DNA of 64,000 bases from Erythrobacteraceae bacterium (GCA_027489065.1 JAIYAM010000018.1:1-64000), one strand, 5' to 3'. Counted from the stretch's first letter, positions 1 to 8,613 are shown. Program-made: numbers and translations. The notes: generated by a model not told the origin, from the sequence alone.

Positions 1-447
1 AAGTTCCGCTGCCAGTATCGGCCCGTCACGTCCTTCACCAACCGCCTTGTGCGGATCGGCTACCTCGACACCTCCGACCAGAACGACGCGACTGACGGGG
101 CCTATTTCGAACTCAACGGATCGACCCTCTCAGCCAAGACGGCGAGCAATTCGGCGCGCACCACTGCCGCCAACACGCTGACGATGACTCTCAGCACCCT
201 CTACACCCTCGACATCGACGCGCCTGCCGATGGCAGCTCGGTGCGCTTCCGGGTCTATGCCGGGACGAACCCGGTGCCAGTGCTCGACGAGACGATCACC
301 ACCAACATCCCGACCAGCTCGGGCCGCGCTTTCGGGTGCGGCATCATCGCCACCGCCAACATCGGCGCAGCCGACGACATCGGGGTGCTCTATTCGCTGG
401 GCGAGGGCACGATTGCGGGCTTCCTGCGCGCCAAGGGCGGGTGGTGA
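1..447 (+). CDS. Phage structural protein, 5' truncated, possibly fibre-like
   Basis: Frame 1 is open from the first base, so the start lies left of the window; 148 residues are visible. The chain is rich in Ser, Thr and Ala with beta-strand-like stretches (RIGYLDTSDQ, GAYFELNGST, SSVRFRVYAG). This suggests a jelly-roll or lectin-like domain of the kind found at the tips of phage fibres. Its TGA overlaps the ATG of the next gene, and a fibre-tail adaptor and baseplate genes follow. The fibre role is inferred from composition and position; I do not recognise a named family. Confidence 0.6.
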   Translation, partial: KFRCQYRPVTSFTNRLVRIGYLDTSDQNDATDGAYFELNGSTLSAKTASNSARTTAANTLTMTLSTLYTLDIDAPADGSSVRFRVYAGTNPVPVLDETITTNIPTSSGRAFGCGIIATANIGAADDIGVLYSLGEGTIAGFLRAKGGW

Positions 448-692
448 TGAGCGGACTGCTCGGCATCTTTAATTTCGCGGTATTCGAGATCGGCGTCTTT
501 GACGTTCTCGTGCCGCCGCGGGTCATCTTCCGGGTTCATCACGACAACAGGAGCTTCGTGATTCCGCGCGAGCGCCGTGCGTTCGAGGTTTCGGCTGACC
601 TGCGGTCATTTATCGTCCCGCGTGAAGCCCGATCCTTCAGGGTCGCGAGCGACCGGGGCCGCCCCAACCTGAGTGAGGAAACAACCCCATGA
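447..692 (+). CDS. Small phage protein of unknown function
   Basis: An 81-residue protein whose ATG overlaps the stop of the upstream gene (TGATG) and whose stop overlaps the next ATG (ATGA), so translational coupling is likely. The first 30 residues are hydrophobic and aromatic (FNFAVFEIGVFDVLVPPRV). The rest holds three imperfect repeats of the type RSFVIPRERRAF, RSFIVPREARSF. The repeated Arg-Ser-Phe strand pattern suggests a small beta structural part. I do not recognise the family; its place between a fibre-like gene and the adaptor suggests a virion or assembly component. Confidence 0.6.
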   Translation: MSGLLGIFNFAVFEIGVFDVLVPPRVIFRVHHDNRSFVIPRERRAFEVSADLRSFIVPREARSFRVASDRGRPNLSEETTP

Positions 693-973
693 GCTTTGAA
701 TTCACCGCACCACCCAAGGACCCCAGCGCCGCGCTCGATTACCAGATGGACTGGAGCGACTGGCTGTTCGAGGGCGAGACCATCCAATCTGCAGAAGTGC
801 GGGAGGAAAGCGATGTCCTGACTATCAGCGACATGGAGGTTCTCGGCGGGCGGGTGCAGTGGCGGGTCGCCGGGGGTGAGCACCGCGGGAACTATGTGGT
901 CACTGTCCGGGTGACAACCAGCACTGATCAGGTCGACGAACGCTCGATCCGCTTCCCAGTCCGCAACCGCTAA
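689..973 (+). CDS. Phage fibre-tail adaptor-like protein
   Basis: A 94-residue protein. Its N-terminal part (DPSAALDYQMDWSDWL, then GETIQSAEV) matches my memory of the short phage fibre-tail adaptor family: a DP..LDY.xDWS.WL opening followed by a small beta-sandwich (EVLGGRVQWRVAG, NYVVTVRVTT). Such proteins join tail or baseplate to fibres. The gene overlaps the preceding one by four bases and lies 22 bp before gpV. Assignment rests on the N-terminal signature and on context. Confidence 0.65.
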   Translation: MSFEFTAPPKDPSAALDYQMDWSDWLFEGETIQSAEVREESDVLTISDMEVLGGRVQWRVAGGEHRGNYVVTVRVTTSTDQVDERSIRFPVRNR

Positions 974-995
974 CGCCAGCCACAGGACACACCCC

Positions 996-1592
996 ATGCT
1001 AAAGTCCGCACCGCAGGAAGACATCCCGGCCGATCTCGCCAGCCTCATCCGCATTGGCACTGTGCTCTCGGTCGATCTGGCCGAGGCGCGGTGCATCGTG
1101 CGGTTCGGCGACCCCGACGATCCGGAGCCTGCCCAGACCGGCCCGATCCGCTGGCTAAGCCCCCGCGCAGGCCTTACCCGTGTGTGGTCACCGCCCAGTA
1201 TGGGCGAGCAGGTGCTGCTGCTTTGCCCCGATGGCCAGATCGGCGCGGCCGTGGCGATCACCGGCATCGTCCAGGATGCCTTTCCCCCGCTCGGCAACAG
1301 CACGGCCGAAATGATCGAGTTCGCCGACGGCGCGAAGATCACTTACGATCCCGAAGCGCACGAGCTGGTGGCGGTGCTGCCCGGCGGCGGCACGGTTGAC
1401 ATCACCGCCGATGGCGGGATTACCTTGCGCGGCGACGTGACGATCGAGGGCAACCTTGCGATCAGCCAGAGCGCGACGGTCGGTGAGACCCTGACTGCCG
1501 GCGAAGACGTTTTCGCCGACGGCATCAGTCTCAAGAATCACAAACACGGCCAGGTGCAGACGGGCAGCGCGCAGTCGGGTGTCCCTGTCTAG
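996..1592 (+). CDS. Phage baseplate assembly protein V (tail spike)
   Basis: A 198-residue gpV homologue. In P2-like phages gpV is the trimeric spike at the centre of the baseplate that pierces the outer membrane. Residues about 20-90 form the OB-fold-like part (RIGTVLSVDLAEARCIVRFG, GEQVLLLCPDGQ). Residues 110-175 carry the repetitive strands of a triple beta-helix (VDITADGGITLRGDVTIEGN). The C-terminus has the His-Lys-His motif at residues 182-184, the position of the metal-binding HxH apex in this family. Length and order before gpW fit P2-type phages. Confidence 0.92.
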   Translation: MLKSAPQEDIPADLASLIRIGTVLSVDLAEARCIVRFGDPDDPEPAQTGPIRWLSPRAGLTRVWSPPSMGEQVLLLCPDGQIGAAVAITGIVQDAFPPLGNSTAEMIEFADGAKITYDPEAHELVAVLPGGGTVDITADGGITLRGDVTIEGNLAISQSATVGETLTAGEDVFADGISLKNHKHGQVQTGSAQSGVPV

Positions 1593-1666
1593 CCGGTAAG
1601 GTTGAAGCCGCTTCCACCAGCCCCGCCGCTGGTATTGCGCGCGCGAAGCGCGTTTCCCTCACTCCC

Positions 1667-2029
1667 ATGCAAGGCATGGACGCCCGGACCGGAAAGCCGC
1701 TCAGCGGTGATGCGCACCTCGCGCAGTCGATCGGCGACATCCTGTCAACGCCGATCGGCAGCCGCGTCATGCGCCGCGATTATGGGTCGTTGCTGTTTGA
1801 GCTCATCGACAAGCCCATCAACGGCGCGATCCGGATGCTGCTGCAGGCAGCCACCGCGATCGCGCTGCGCCGCTGGGAGCCGCGCCTGCAGCTCACGCGC
1901 GTGACGCTTGCCGGTGAACCTGCCGCAGGCCGCCTCACCATCCGCATCGAAGGACGGCGCACCGATCTGCCGCCGTCGAATGCGCTCACCGTCCTCACGA
2001 TCCCGATCGAAACCCGCCGCACGGCTTAG
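1667..2029 (+). CDS. GPW/gp25-family baseplate wedge protein
   Basis: A 120-residue homologue of P2 gpW and T4 gp25, a baseplate wedge component next to the tube. The hallmark opening is visible: GDILSTPIGSRVMRRDYGS followed by LLFELIDKPIN. ATG at 1667 is used here; ATG at 1676 (MDARTGK) is an equally possible start. A 74-bp gap separates it from gpV and only 14 bp from the sheath gene. The gpJ and gpI genes that follow gpW in P2 are not present at this place. Confidence 0.9.
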   Translation: MQGMDARTGKPLSGDAHLAQSIGDILSTPIGSRVMRRDYGSLLFELIDKPINGAIRMLLQAATAIALRRWEPRLQLTRVTLAGEPAAGRLTIRIEGRRTDLPPSNALTVLTIPIETRRTA

Positions 2030-2043
2030 AAGGAAGAACCGAA

Positions 2044-3207
2044 ATGGCTCACGGCCTCACGATTACCGAATCCGCCACCGGCCCGCGCGCGCTGGGGGAA
2101 GTCAGCCTTGCGGTGATCGGCATCGTCGCCACCGCCACCGCTGTCGGCGCGCCGGCGCAGGCTGCTCTGGACGAAGCCTTCCCGCTCAACACCCCGGTGC
2201 TGATCACCGGCGGCGTGGACGTTGCAGCAGGCAAGGCGGGCACGGGCGGGACGCTCGGCCCCGTGCTGCGCGCGATCAGCGATCAGGCGAGCCCGGTGAT
2301 CGTGGTTGTGCGCGTTGCCACCGGCGCGGATGCTGCTGCGACCAACACCAACGTGATCGGCTCTACCGATGGCACCGCTTTCACCGGCCTGCAGGCGCTG
2401 GCCGTGGCCGAACAGCGCCTGGGCGTTAAGCCCCAGATCATCGCCGCCCCTGGCCTCGACACCCAGCCCGTGATCGAGGAAATGGTCAGCATCGCCAAGA
2501 AGCTGCGCGGCTTCGTCTATGCCGCGGCCGAGGGTGACGACGTCGCCGAGGTGCTGACCTACCGCGAGAACTTCGGCCACCGCGAACTCATGCTCATCTG
2601 GCCGGACACCGAGGCCGCCTTCACCGGTGACATCGTCGCCCGCGCGATCGGCCTTCGTGCGCAGATCGATGAGACCGTGGGCTGGCACAAGACGATCAGC
2701 AACGTGCCGCTGGTCGGCGTGACCGGCCTCGATCGCGACATCAGCTTCGACCTCACCGATCCCAGCACCGATGCCGGCGCGCTCAACGGGGGCGAGATCA
2801 CCACGATCATCCGCCAGAACGGCTTCCGCCTGTGGGGCAATCGCACCTGCGCCGACCCGCTCACCAACCCCAGCTTCGTCTTCGAAAGCGCGGTGCGCAC
2901 CAGCCACGCGCTGCAGGAGATCATTGCCCAGATCGTCAGCCCGTTCATCGATCAGCCGATGACTGTGGGCCTGATCAAGGATCTGCTGGAAACCGGCAAT
3001 GCCCGCTTCCGCCAGCTGGTGGTGCAGGGTGTGATCCAGGGCGCGGAGATGTTCTTCGATGCCGATCAGAACAGCGCGCAGGAACTGGCCGCCGGCCGTC
3101 CGCGCTTCCGGATCCAGTTCACGCCAGTCGCTCCGCTCGAAAACCCCAACGTCGATCTGGCGATCACCGACTTCTACTACACCGACTTCGCCGACCAGCT
3201 GGTTTAA
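2044..3207 (+). CDS. Phage tail sheath protein (FI)
   Basis: A 387-residue homologue of P2 FI, the contractile sheath subunit. The family opening is visible (HGLTITESATGPRALGEVSL), as are the core strands (GFVYAAAEGDDVAEVLTYRE) and the C-terminal domain that locks onto neighbours (NGFRLWGNRTC, FVFESAVRTSHALQEII). Length is normal for P2-like sheaths (about 390). An SD-like AAGGAAG precedes the ATG. This gene with the tube gene shows that the phage has a contractile tail. Confidence 0.95.
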   Translation: MAHGLTITESATGPRALGEVSLAVIGIVATATAVGAPAQAALDEAFPLNTPVLITGGVDVAAGKAGTGGTLGPVLRAISDQASPVIVVVRVATGADAAATNTNVIGSTDGTAFTGLQALAVAEQRLGVKPQIIAAPGLDTQPVIEEMVSIAKKLRGFVYAAAEGDDVAEVLTYRENFGHRELMLIWPDTEAAFTGDIVARAIGLRAQIDETVGWHKTISNVPLVGVTGLDRDISFDLTDPSTDAGALNGGEITTIIRQNGFRLWGNRTCADPLTNPSFVFESAVRTSHALQEIIAQIVSPFIDQPMTVGLIKDLLETGNARFRQLVVQGVIQGAEMFFDADQNSAQELAAGRPRFRIQFTPVAPLENPNVDLAITDFYYTDFADQLV

Positions 3208-3254
3208 CCGTCCTCACGTAGCGCAGCGGTAGGACAACAAAAGGACCTTCCCCC

Positions 3255-3764
3255 ATGGGCATTCCGAAGAAACTGAAGAACCTTAATGCCTTCGTGGATG
3301 GCGAAAGCTATCTGGGCGTTATCGCCAGCTTCGAAGAGCCGGCCATGGCCCTTCAGACCGAGGAATACCGCGGCGGCGGCATGCTCGGCCCGGTTATGAT
3401 CGACCTCGGCTTGCAGGCCATGGAGGCAAAGCTGACCATGGGCGGCCACGAGGTCCAACTCATGCGTAAGTTCGGCGCCACCCGCGTCGACGCGGTGCGC
3501 GTGCGTCTGGTGGGCGCCTACCAGCGCGACGACACGGGCGAGGTCGAGACCGTCGAATGCTACCTCGGCGGGCGCTTCAGCGAGATCGGCATGGGCACCG
3601 CAAAGCCGGGTGATGACACCGAGCACGAGTACACCCTGCCGCTGCGCTACTATCGCCGCGTCGTGAACGGCCGTCCGGAAGTCGAGATCGACATGGTCGC
3701 CGGCACCTTCATCGTCGACGGCATCGATCGTTACGGCGAGATCATGGCCGCGCTGCAAAGCTGA
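3255..3764 (+). CDS. Phage major tail tube protein (FII)
   Basis: A 169-residue homologue of P2 FII, the tube protein that polymerises inside the sheath. It starts MGIPKKLKNLNAFVDGESY and continues GVIASFEEPAMALQTEEYRG and GGMLGPVMIDLGLQAM, the usual family pattern. An AAGGACC ribosome binding site lies just before the ATG. The downstream gap of 120 bp holds a GC-rich inverted repeat. Confidence 0.95.
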   Translation: MGIPKKLKNLNAFVDGESYLGVIASFEEPAMALQTEEYRGGGMLGPVMIDLGLQAMEAKLTMGGHEVQLMRKFGATRVDAVRVRLVGAYQRDDTGEVETVECYLGGRFSEIGMGTAKPGDDTEHEYTLPLRYYRRVVNGRPEVEIDMVAGTFIVDGIDRYGEIMAALQS

Positions 3765-3811
3765 CCCGCATCCCGTTGGCCGGCGCTGTGCGGGGCGGTC
3801 GGCCAGCGGAA

Positions 3812-3846
3812 GGGGCGGGGAGGCTGATCCCCAGCTGACCCGCCCC
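3812..3846 (+). other. GC-rich inverted repeat between tube and gpE genes
   Basis: GGGGCGGG (3812-3819) is complementary to CCCGCCCC (3839-3846) with 19 bases between, in which GCTG/CAGC can add a short inner stem. No T-run follows, so it is not a canonical terminator. It could temper expression between the strongly needed tube protein and the chaperone gene, or protect mRNA ends; function is inference. Confidence 0.45.
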
Positions 3847-3884
3847 GCCTCGCCCCCGCGCTGAAACACACAAGGACGCCCCGC

Positions 3885-4196
3885 ATGACCAAAGGTAAAT
3901 CGCTCCCTACCGTCACCTTCGCAAAGCCCATCGAGCGGGGCGAGCAAAAGATCGAGTCTATTCAGCTTCGCGAATTCTCCACCGGCGAGATAAGGGGCTT
4001 GAACATGGTCGACCTGGTGCAGCTACAGACGGACGCTCTGATCACTCTCGTTCCCCGCATCTCGTTGCCCCCGTTGACTAAGAACGAGGTCGAGGCGCTG
4101 CCCCCGTCCGAGATGTTCAAAATCGCCACCGAGATCGCAAATTTTTTGGTCCCCGGCACGCCGGGGGAGAGCAACTCCGGCTCCCCGCCCGCGTAG
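3885..4196 (+). CDS. Phage tail assembly chaperone gpE
   Basis: A 103-residue homologue of P2 gpE, which with its longer frameshift product chaperones the tape measure during tail assembly. Position between tube FII and tape measure, length and acidic-hydrophobic composition (FSTGEIRGLNMVDLVQLQTD, LPPSEMFKIATEIANFL) fit the tail assembly chaperone family. The final codons contain the slippery heptamer T TTT TTG at 4142-4148. A -1 shift there enters the frame that runs into the E' gene at 4205, so two products, E and E+E', are expected. Confidence 0.88.
   Translation: MTKGKSLPTVTFAKPIERGEQKIESIQLREFSTGEIRGLNMVDLVQLQTDALITLVPRISLPPLTKNEVEALPPSEMFKIATEIANFLVPGTPGESNSGSPPA
4142..4166 (+). other. 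Probable programmed -1 frameshift site E/E+E'
   Basis: The heptamer T TTT TTG (4142-4148) is phased exactly as needed, with codons AAT TTT TTG in the zero frame. After slipping back one base the ribosome reads on without a stop and passes in frame through ATG 4205 of the E' gene to 4318. A GC-rich hairpin, CCCCGG/CCGGGG with a four-base loop (4151-4166), starts two bases after the heptamer. The same heptamer is reported for phage P2 E. The shift itself is not proved here. Confidence 0.8.
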
Positions 4197-4204
4197 AAAC
4201 GGCC

Positions 4205-4318
4205 ATGGCTGATATCGCAACGGTGTTCCACTGGTCGCCGAGCGAGATGGAGCGCATGTCGTTGCCGGATTTGGCCATGTGGCACGCTGAAGCGCGCAAA
4301 AGAGGACAGGCCAAATGA
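4205..4318 (+). CDS. GpE'-family small tail protein
   Basis: A 37-residue frame, MADIATVFHWSPSEMERMSL followed by PDLAMWHAEARKRGQAK, matching the short P2 gpE' family (typical start MADIAxxFHWPPxEM). It may be translated alone from ATG 4205, but is more likely the C-terminal extension of gpE made by the -1 shift at 4142. The reading frame between the slip site and 4205 is open (19 codons). The TGA overlaps the tape measure ATG (ATGA). Confidence 0.85.
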   Translation: MADIATVFHWSPSEMERMSLPDLAMWHAEARKRGQAK

Positions 4319-6321
4319 GTGAGCGGAACCTCAAGCTTCAGGTTGTCTTCGCCGCCATCGATCGGATGAGCGGGTCGGTGAAGAACATCGCCAAGAGCAG
4401 CAGGCAGATGAGCGGCGAGCTGACCGAGGCTCGCCAGAAGCTAAAGGCCTTGCAGGCCGCTTCGGGGGATGTTGCCAGCTTCCGCCGGCTCAAGGGCGGG
4501 CTCAGGGATGCAGAGCGAGCGATCGAGGCCAAGCAGCGCGCCGTCGACGCGTTGGCTCGCGAAATGCGCGACGCCGAGCGCCCCACCGCCCGCCTGACCC
4601 AGCAGTTCAACAAGGCGAAGCGCGAAGCAAGCTCAACGCGAGATGCATTCGCCCGTCAGCAATCCGAACTGCAAAAACTGCGCAGTCGTCTTCGGGACGC
4701 GGGGTACTCGACCGATGATCTCGTGGCGAGCGAGAAGCGCCTGAGGGCCGAGATCGACCGGACGAATGGGCAGATGTCTCAACGCAAGAAGGCGCTGGGC
4801 GACATGCGCCGCATGCAGGCGAAGGGCGCGGGTATCCGTAATGCAGGCGTTGCCGCGACAGCTGCCGTCACGGTCCCGGCCGGTTTCTTTGTCCGCGAGG
4901 CTGTTGCGGCGGCGAGCGCGAAGAAGGAATTGATCAGCGCTTTCAATGTCACCTTCGACAAGAACGCTGCCGACATGCAGGCTTGGGCCGACAGTACAGG
5001 CAATGCGCTGGGCCGTGCAAAATCGAGCATGATGGAAGGTGCAAACGCCTTCGGGCTGTTCTTCAATAGCGCGTTCGAACCCAAGAAATCAGCCGACATG
5101 TCGAAGCAGTTTGCGGTGCTGGCGCAGGACCTTGAGAGCTTCCACAACCTTGAAGCTGGGCAGGGCCTTGAAAAGCTGCGCGCCGGTCTATCGGGCGAGT
5201 CGGAGCCGCTAAAGGCGCTGGGTATCATGCTCAATGAAACGCAGGTGAAAGCGAAAGCGGCAGCTATGGGTTTCAAGGCCGTCAACGGGCAGCTCACCGA
5301 AGAACAGAAAATCGCGGCCCGCGCCGCAATCATTCTCGAAAAGACCGCCAACGCGCAGGGCGATGTTGCTCGCACATCGGAATCGACAGCGAACAGGGTT
5401 CGTGCACTCACCGAAGCCAAGAAAGAACTGTCGGAAAATGTGGGCGACAGACTGACCCCTATTCTCGATTTTCTGGCAGAGAAGCTGACATGGCTCATGG
5501 AGGGCTTCAACAAGCTTTCCCCCCAAGCACAGACCGTCATCATCGTAATTGGGCTGCTGATCGCGGTCGTCGGCCCGCTCCTCATGGTCATTGGAACGCT
5601 CGTTGCCAGCGTCGGCTTCATCGCCGCTGGGTTCGCTGCCGTGACCGCCCCGGTTTGGGGGCTGATCGGGGTAATCCTGCTGGTCGTCGCGGCACTGGCG
5701 CTCGGCGCGGTTGCGATCGCCATGCACTGGGACACGATCACTGCGGCATTCTGGGCGGCGGTCGACTGGGTGAAGAATGCCTTGAACAACATCTGGGCCG
5801 CACTCACGGGGGCGTTCGACCTGTGGGTCTCGCTCCAGATTCGGGCGCTGGAGATCGGGAAGAACATCATACAGGGGTTGGTTGACGGCATTATGGCCGC
5901 GCCCGGTGCAGTATGGAACGCGCTGAAGAGCGTTGTCATGGCGGGCCTCGACGGCGTTCGCGGCCTTCTCCGGATCAACTCACCTTCGCGAGTCTTCATG
6001 GATCTGGGTCGAAGCACCACCGAAGGCATGACCTTGGGGATAGACAAGAGCGGCAGACGGCCGATTGCCGCGATGAGCCGACTTGCGACCGGGATCGTGT
6101 CCGCCGGTTCGATTGCTGTTGCCTCACCATCGGCAGCTGCGCCAGTCATGGCCGGGGCACCTGCCGGCGCACCCGGCGGAGGGACCAGCGGCGGCCTCAC
6201 CGTCACGATCAACATCCAGCAGCTGCCCGGTCAGGACGCCACGGCGCTCGCCGAGGAAGTTCGCCGGCAGCTTGAACGCATGGCCGGGCAGGCCGCGCGC
6301 AGTTCCTACAGCGACGCATAG
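4315..6321 (+). CDS. Phage tail tape measure protein (gpT)
   Basis: A 668-residue tape measure protein, which sets tail length and sits inside the tube. Residues about 20-175 are charged coiled coil (LRDAERAIEAKQRAVDALA). A typical tape measure core follows (AAASAKKELISAFNVTFDK, MMEGANAFGLFF). Residues about 406-472 form a block of hydrophobic segments (VIIVIGLLIAVVGPLLMVIG). The C-terminal third includes INSPSRVFMDLGRSTTEGM, a motif common in these proteins. At about 668 residues it predicts a short to medium contractile tail. Confidence 0.93.
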   Translation: MSERNLKLQVVFAAIDRMSGSVKNIAKSSRQMSGELTEARQKLKALQAASGDVASFRRLKGGLRDAERAIEAKQRAVDALAREMRDAERPTARLTQQFNKAKREASSTRDAFARQQSELQKLRSRLRDAGYSTDDLVASEKRLRAEIDRTNGQMSQRKKALGDMRRMQAKGAGIRNAGVAATAAVTVPAGFFVREAVAAASAKKELISAFNVTFDKNAADMQAWADSTGNALGRAKSSMMEGANAFGLFFNSAFEPKKSADMSKQFAVLAQDLESFHNLEAGQGLEKLRAGLSGESEPLKALGIMLNETQVKAKAAAMGFKAVNGQLTEEQKIAARAAIILEKTANAQGDVARTSESTANRVRALTEAKKELSENVGDRLTPILDFLAEKLTWLMEGFNKLSPQAQTVIIVIGLLIAVVGPLLMVIGTLVASVGFIAAGFAAVTAPVWGLIGVILLVVAALALGAVAIAMHWDTITAAFWAAVDWVKNALNNIWAALTGAFDLWVSLQIRALEIGKNIIQGLVDGIMAAPGAVWNALKSVVMAGLDGVRGLLRINSPSRVFMDLGRSTTEGMTLGIDKSGRRPIAAMSRLATGIVSAGSIAVASPSAAAPVMAGAPAGAPGGGTSGGLTVTINIQQLPGQDATALAEEVRRQLERMAGQAARSSYSDA

Positions 6322-6329
6322 GAGGCACC

Positions 6330-6773
6330 ATGGCCAGCGCCCCTCTCACCTCATCGCGAGAACTCATGACGCTGGGCCTGTTCGTCTTCAGCATGGACAC
6401 CGCGCTTTACGATGCGCTCACCCGCAGCCGCGAATGGCGCCATGCCACCGCCGATCGGTTCGGCGCGCGCGCCGCCTCGCAGTTCGTGGGGCCCGGGGCG
6501 GACAACATCAGCCTGTCCGGCCGGATCGTGCCGGAGATCGCGGGCAGCTACAGCGCGATCGAAACGCTGGCGGCCATGGCGGCAGAGGGCGATTCCTACC
6601 CGCTGATCGATGGGCTGGGCCGCATCCTCGGCCACTACCGGATCGTTCGCCTGGATGAAGATCACGCAGTGATCATGGCCGGCGGGATCCCGCGCAACAT
6701 CGCCTTCCGGCTTGAACTCGAACGCAGCGACGATGCTGGCGACGGGCAGGGCAGCATCGCAGGTTCGCAATGA
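6330..6773 (+). CDS. Phage tail protein gpU
   Basis: A 147-residue homologue of P2 gpU, a tail-tube terminator or completion protein. Typical family text is visible: MTLGLFVFSMDTALYDALTR, SLSGRIVPEIAG, and DGLGRILGHYRIVRLDE. An AGGAGG ribosome binding site (6320-6325) precedes ATG 6330, which supports this start. Its stop overlaps the start of gpD (ATGA). No LysM-type gpX gene lies between U and D, although many related prophages have one there. Confidence 0.92.
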   Translation: MASAPLTSSRELMTLGLFVFSMDTALYDALTRSREWRHATADRFGARAASQFVGPGADNISLSGRIVPEIAGSYSAIETLAAMAAEGDSYPLIDGLGRILGHYRIVRLDEDHAVIMAGGIPRNIAFRLELERSDDAGDGQGSIAGSQ

Positions 6774-7804
6774 CCGCGCGGCGGGCCGCGATTTCCCTCA
6801 CGCTCGATGACGGGACCGACCTTGCCGACAAGGTCCGCCCCCGCCTGCTCAGCCTGCGCCTGTCCGAAAAGCGCGAAGATGACGCGGACGAGATCGATCT
6901 GGTGCTGCAGAACACGGACGGTCTGCTCGCCGTGCCGCGCACCGGGGTGCGGCTTGCCCTCGCTCTGGGATGGGAAAGCGGCGCGGACGTGCCTGTTGGC
7001 ATGGTCGACAAGGGCCGCTTCACGATCGATGAGATCGAGCTTTCCGGTCCGCCTGACCAGATATCGATCAGGGGGCGAAGCGCGGACCTGACCGGCGCGC
7101 TACGCAAGCGCGAGACCAAAAGCTGGCGGGACACGACGCTGGGGGCAATCCTCACCGAAATTGCCGGCAGACACAGCCGCACCGCCCGTGTGGCTGGCGA
7201 TCTGGCCGGCCGCGCGATCGACGTGATCGAGCAGGAGGGCAAAAGCGACATGGCCTTCGTGCGCGATCTGGGGAAGCGGTACGATGCGGTCGCCACCTGG
7301 AAGGATGATTTCCTGCTGTTCCTGCCGATCGGCAGCGCGTCGACAGCCGGGGGCACGACGCTTCCTGCGCTGCTGCTCACCCGGCGGGATGGGTGGGGCT
7401 GGACTTTCCGCGAAGGGCAGCGGGAAAGCTACAAGGGCGCGGAAGCGCAGTGGCAGGATAGCGATGGCGGGCGGCGGCGCACGGTGAAGGTTGACGGGCC
7501 TTCCACCCCGGCACGCGAAGGTGAGAACGCCCCGACCGAACCGAAGAAGCTGAAGCGCGTGTACGCCAGCGAGGCGGAGGCCCGGCAAGCGGCCGAGGCC
7601 GCAGCAAGCAGGGCCGCACGCGTGCCCTACGAATTCAGCTATGACCTTGCGATCGCGGATTCCGCGATTCAGCCCGACATGAAGGTCACCCTGCGCGGGT
7701 GGAACCCCACGATCGACGGGATCGCGTGGCTGGTGAAGGAGGTCGAAACCAGCTTCGACGGCGGCAGCGGACTGCGGCAGCGGGTGGTGTTGGAGAGCGC
7801 TTAG
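6770..7804 (+). CDS. Phage late control gene D protein (baseplate hub)
   Basis: A 344-residue gpD homologue. In P2-like phages gpD is the hub related to T4 gp27 and VgrG N-terminal domains. Family text is visible: RPRLLSLRLSEKREDDADE, VGMVDKGRFTIDEIELSGPP, ISIRGRSADLTGAL, and SDMAFVRDLGKRYDAVATWK. The C-terminus carries the usual AEARQAAEAAASRAAR helix and a final RVVLESA. It ends the late tail operon and overlaps by four bases, tail to tail, the leftward antirepressor gene. Confidence 0.92.
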   Translation: MTARRAAISLTLDDGTDLADKVRPRLLSLRLSEKREDDADEIDLVLQNTDGLLAVPRTGVRLALALGWESGADVPVGMVDKGRFTIDEIELSGPPDQISIRGRSADLTGALRKRETKSWRDTTLGAILTEIAGRHSRTARVAGDLAGRAIDVIEQEGKSDMAFVRDLGKRYDAVATWKDDFLLFLPIGSASTAGGTTLPALLLTRRDGWGWTFREGQRESYKGAEAQWQDSDGGRRRTVKVDGPSTPAREGENAPTEPKKLKRVYASEAEARQAAEAAASRAARVPYEFSYDLAIADSAIQPDMKVTLRGWNPTIDGIAWLVKEVETSFDGGSGLRQRVVLESA

Positions 7805-8613
7805 GGTGCCACCACCATGCTGGCACCCTCTGGCGCGGGGGCGAAGAACACCCAGCAATGGCGGTTGCGACCATCGCGGCAGTTAACGGGGCAATTGGCT
7901 ATGAAGCGAGGATGCTGCTTCAGCGCGGCCAGCTGGTCGCGGGTGAGTTCGATGCCGATCTCGCCAAGCTCACGCACTGCGAACGCCAAGCGATCCGGGC
8001 GGCGGTGGTGGTTGGGGACCGCGCCTTCCTCAACACGCGCTTCGATCAATTGGAGCAGCGCCAGCGCCTGTTCGCGCACATAGTCCGGCTCCACCAGTTC
8101 CTCGACCGGAGGACAAGGCAAGCCGCGCGCATCGAGCACCTGCCCCAGCATCGAATAGAGCACGCCCCGTGCCGACGGCAGGTTCTCACGCTTGATCGCC
8201 TCCAGAAGCCGGATGGCTTCGGCAGCGTTGGCGGTCAGCGCCTGCCGCCCGACCGGCCCTCTGCCGCCGAAGAAGTGCTGGAAGAGAACCTCGAACGCTT
8301 CACGCTGGAAGAGGACCACTCGCTCTCGGATCGCGGGATCCTTGATACGTTCGGATTGCACCGTGGCGAGGTATCCGGGCAGCATTTTGAGGTCCAAAGC
8401 CACCGTTTCCTGCACGCCATGCGTAGAAGGTATTCGTGTAACACGAACACCTTCCGAGAAAATCGGGTGCCGCTTGAGCCGTTCGAACTGCCCGTGCCAA
8501 ACAAGACCGAGCATTTCCACGAGCGGCTTCATCACCACCAGAACGCTATCGCCTTCGCGAAGTGTTGCGATACCGTAATTGTGGAACGGCACGACTTCGA
8601 TAAATTTGCTCAT
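7801..8613 (-). CDS. Phage antirepressor, P22_AR_N-type
   Basis: A 270-residue protein. Residues 3-120 match the N-terminal domain of P22-type antirepressors (DSVLVVMKPLVEMLGLVW, FERLKRHPIFSEGV, LDLKMLPGYLATV, VLFQREAFEVLFQHFFG). Such proteins bind phage repressors and lift lysogeny. The C-terminal half (RRPDRLAFAVRELGEIGIEL, RHCWVFFAP) is unlike P22 Ant and may bind its own partner. The ATG overlaps the stop of the upstream small gene (ATGA), so the two form a leftward operon facing the tail operon. Confidence 0.85.
   Translation of the reverse strand: MSKFIEVVPFHNYGIATLREGDSVLVVMKPLVEMLGLVWHGQFERLKRHPIFSEGVRVTRIPSTHGVQETVALDLKMLPGYLATVQSERIKDPAIRERVVLFQREAFEVLFQHFFGGRGPVGRQALTANAAEAIRLLEAIKRENLPSARGVLYSMLGQVLDARGLPCPPVEELVEPDYVREQALALLQLIEARVEEGAVPNHHRRPDRLAFAVRELGEIGIELTRDQLAALKQHPRFIANCPVNCRDGRNRHCWVFFAPAPEGASMVVAP

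Noticed and set aside
3216-3240. tRNA-like GTAGCGCAGCGGTAGGAC text
   Set aside because: It resembles a D-arm but is a short spacer between the sheath and tube genes with no further tRNA structure.
4779-6215. A 478-codon minus-strand frame
   Set aside because: Antisense to the tape measure gene, with Ser/Thr/Ala-rich shadow composition and no family features.
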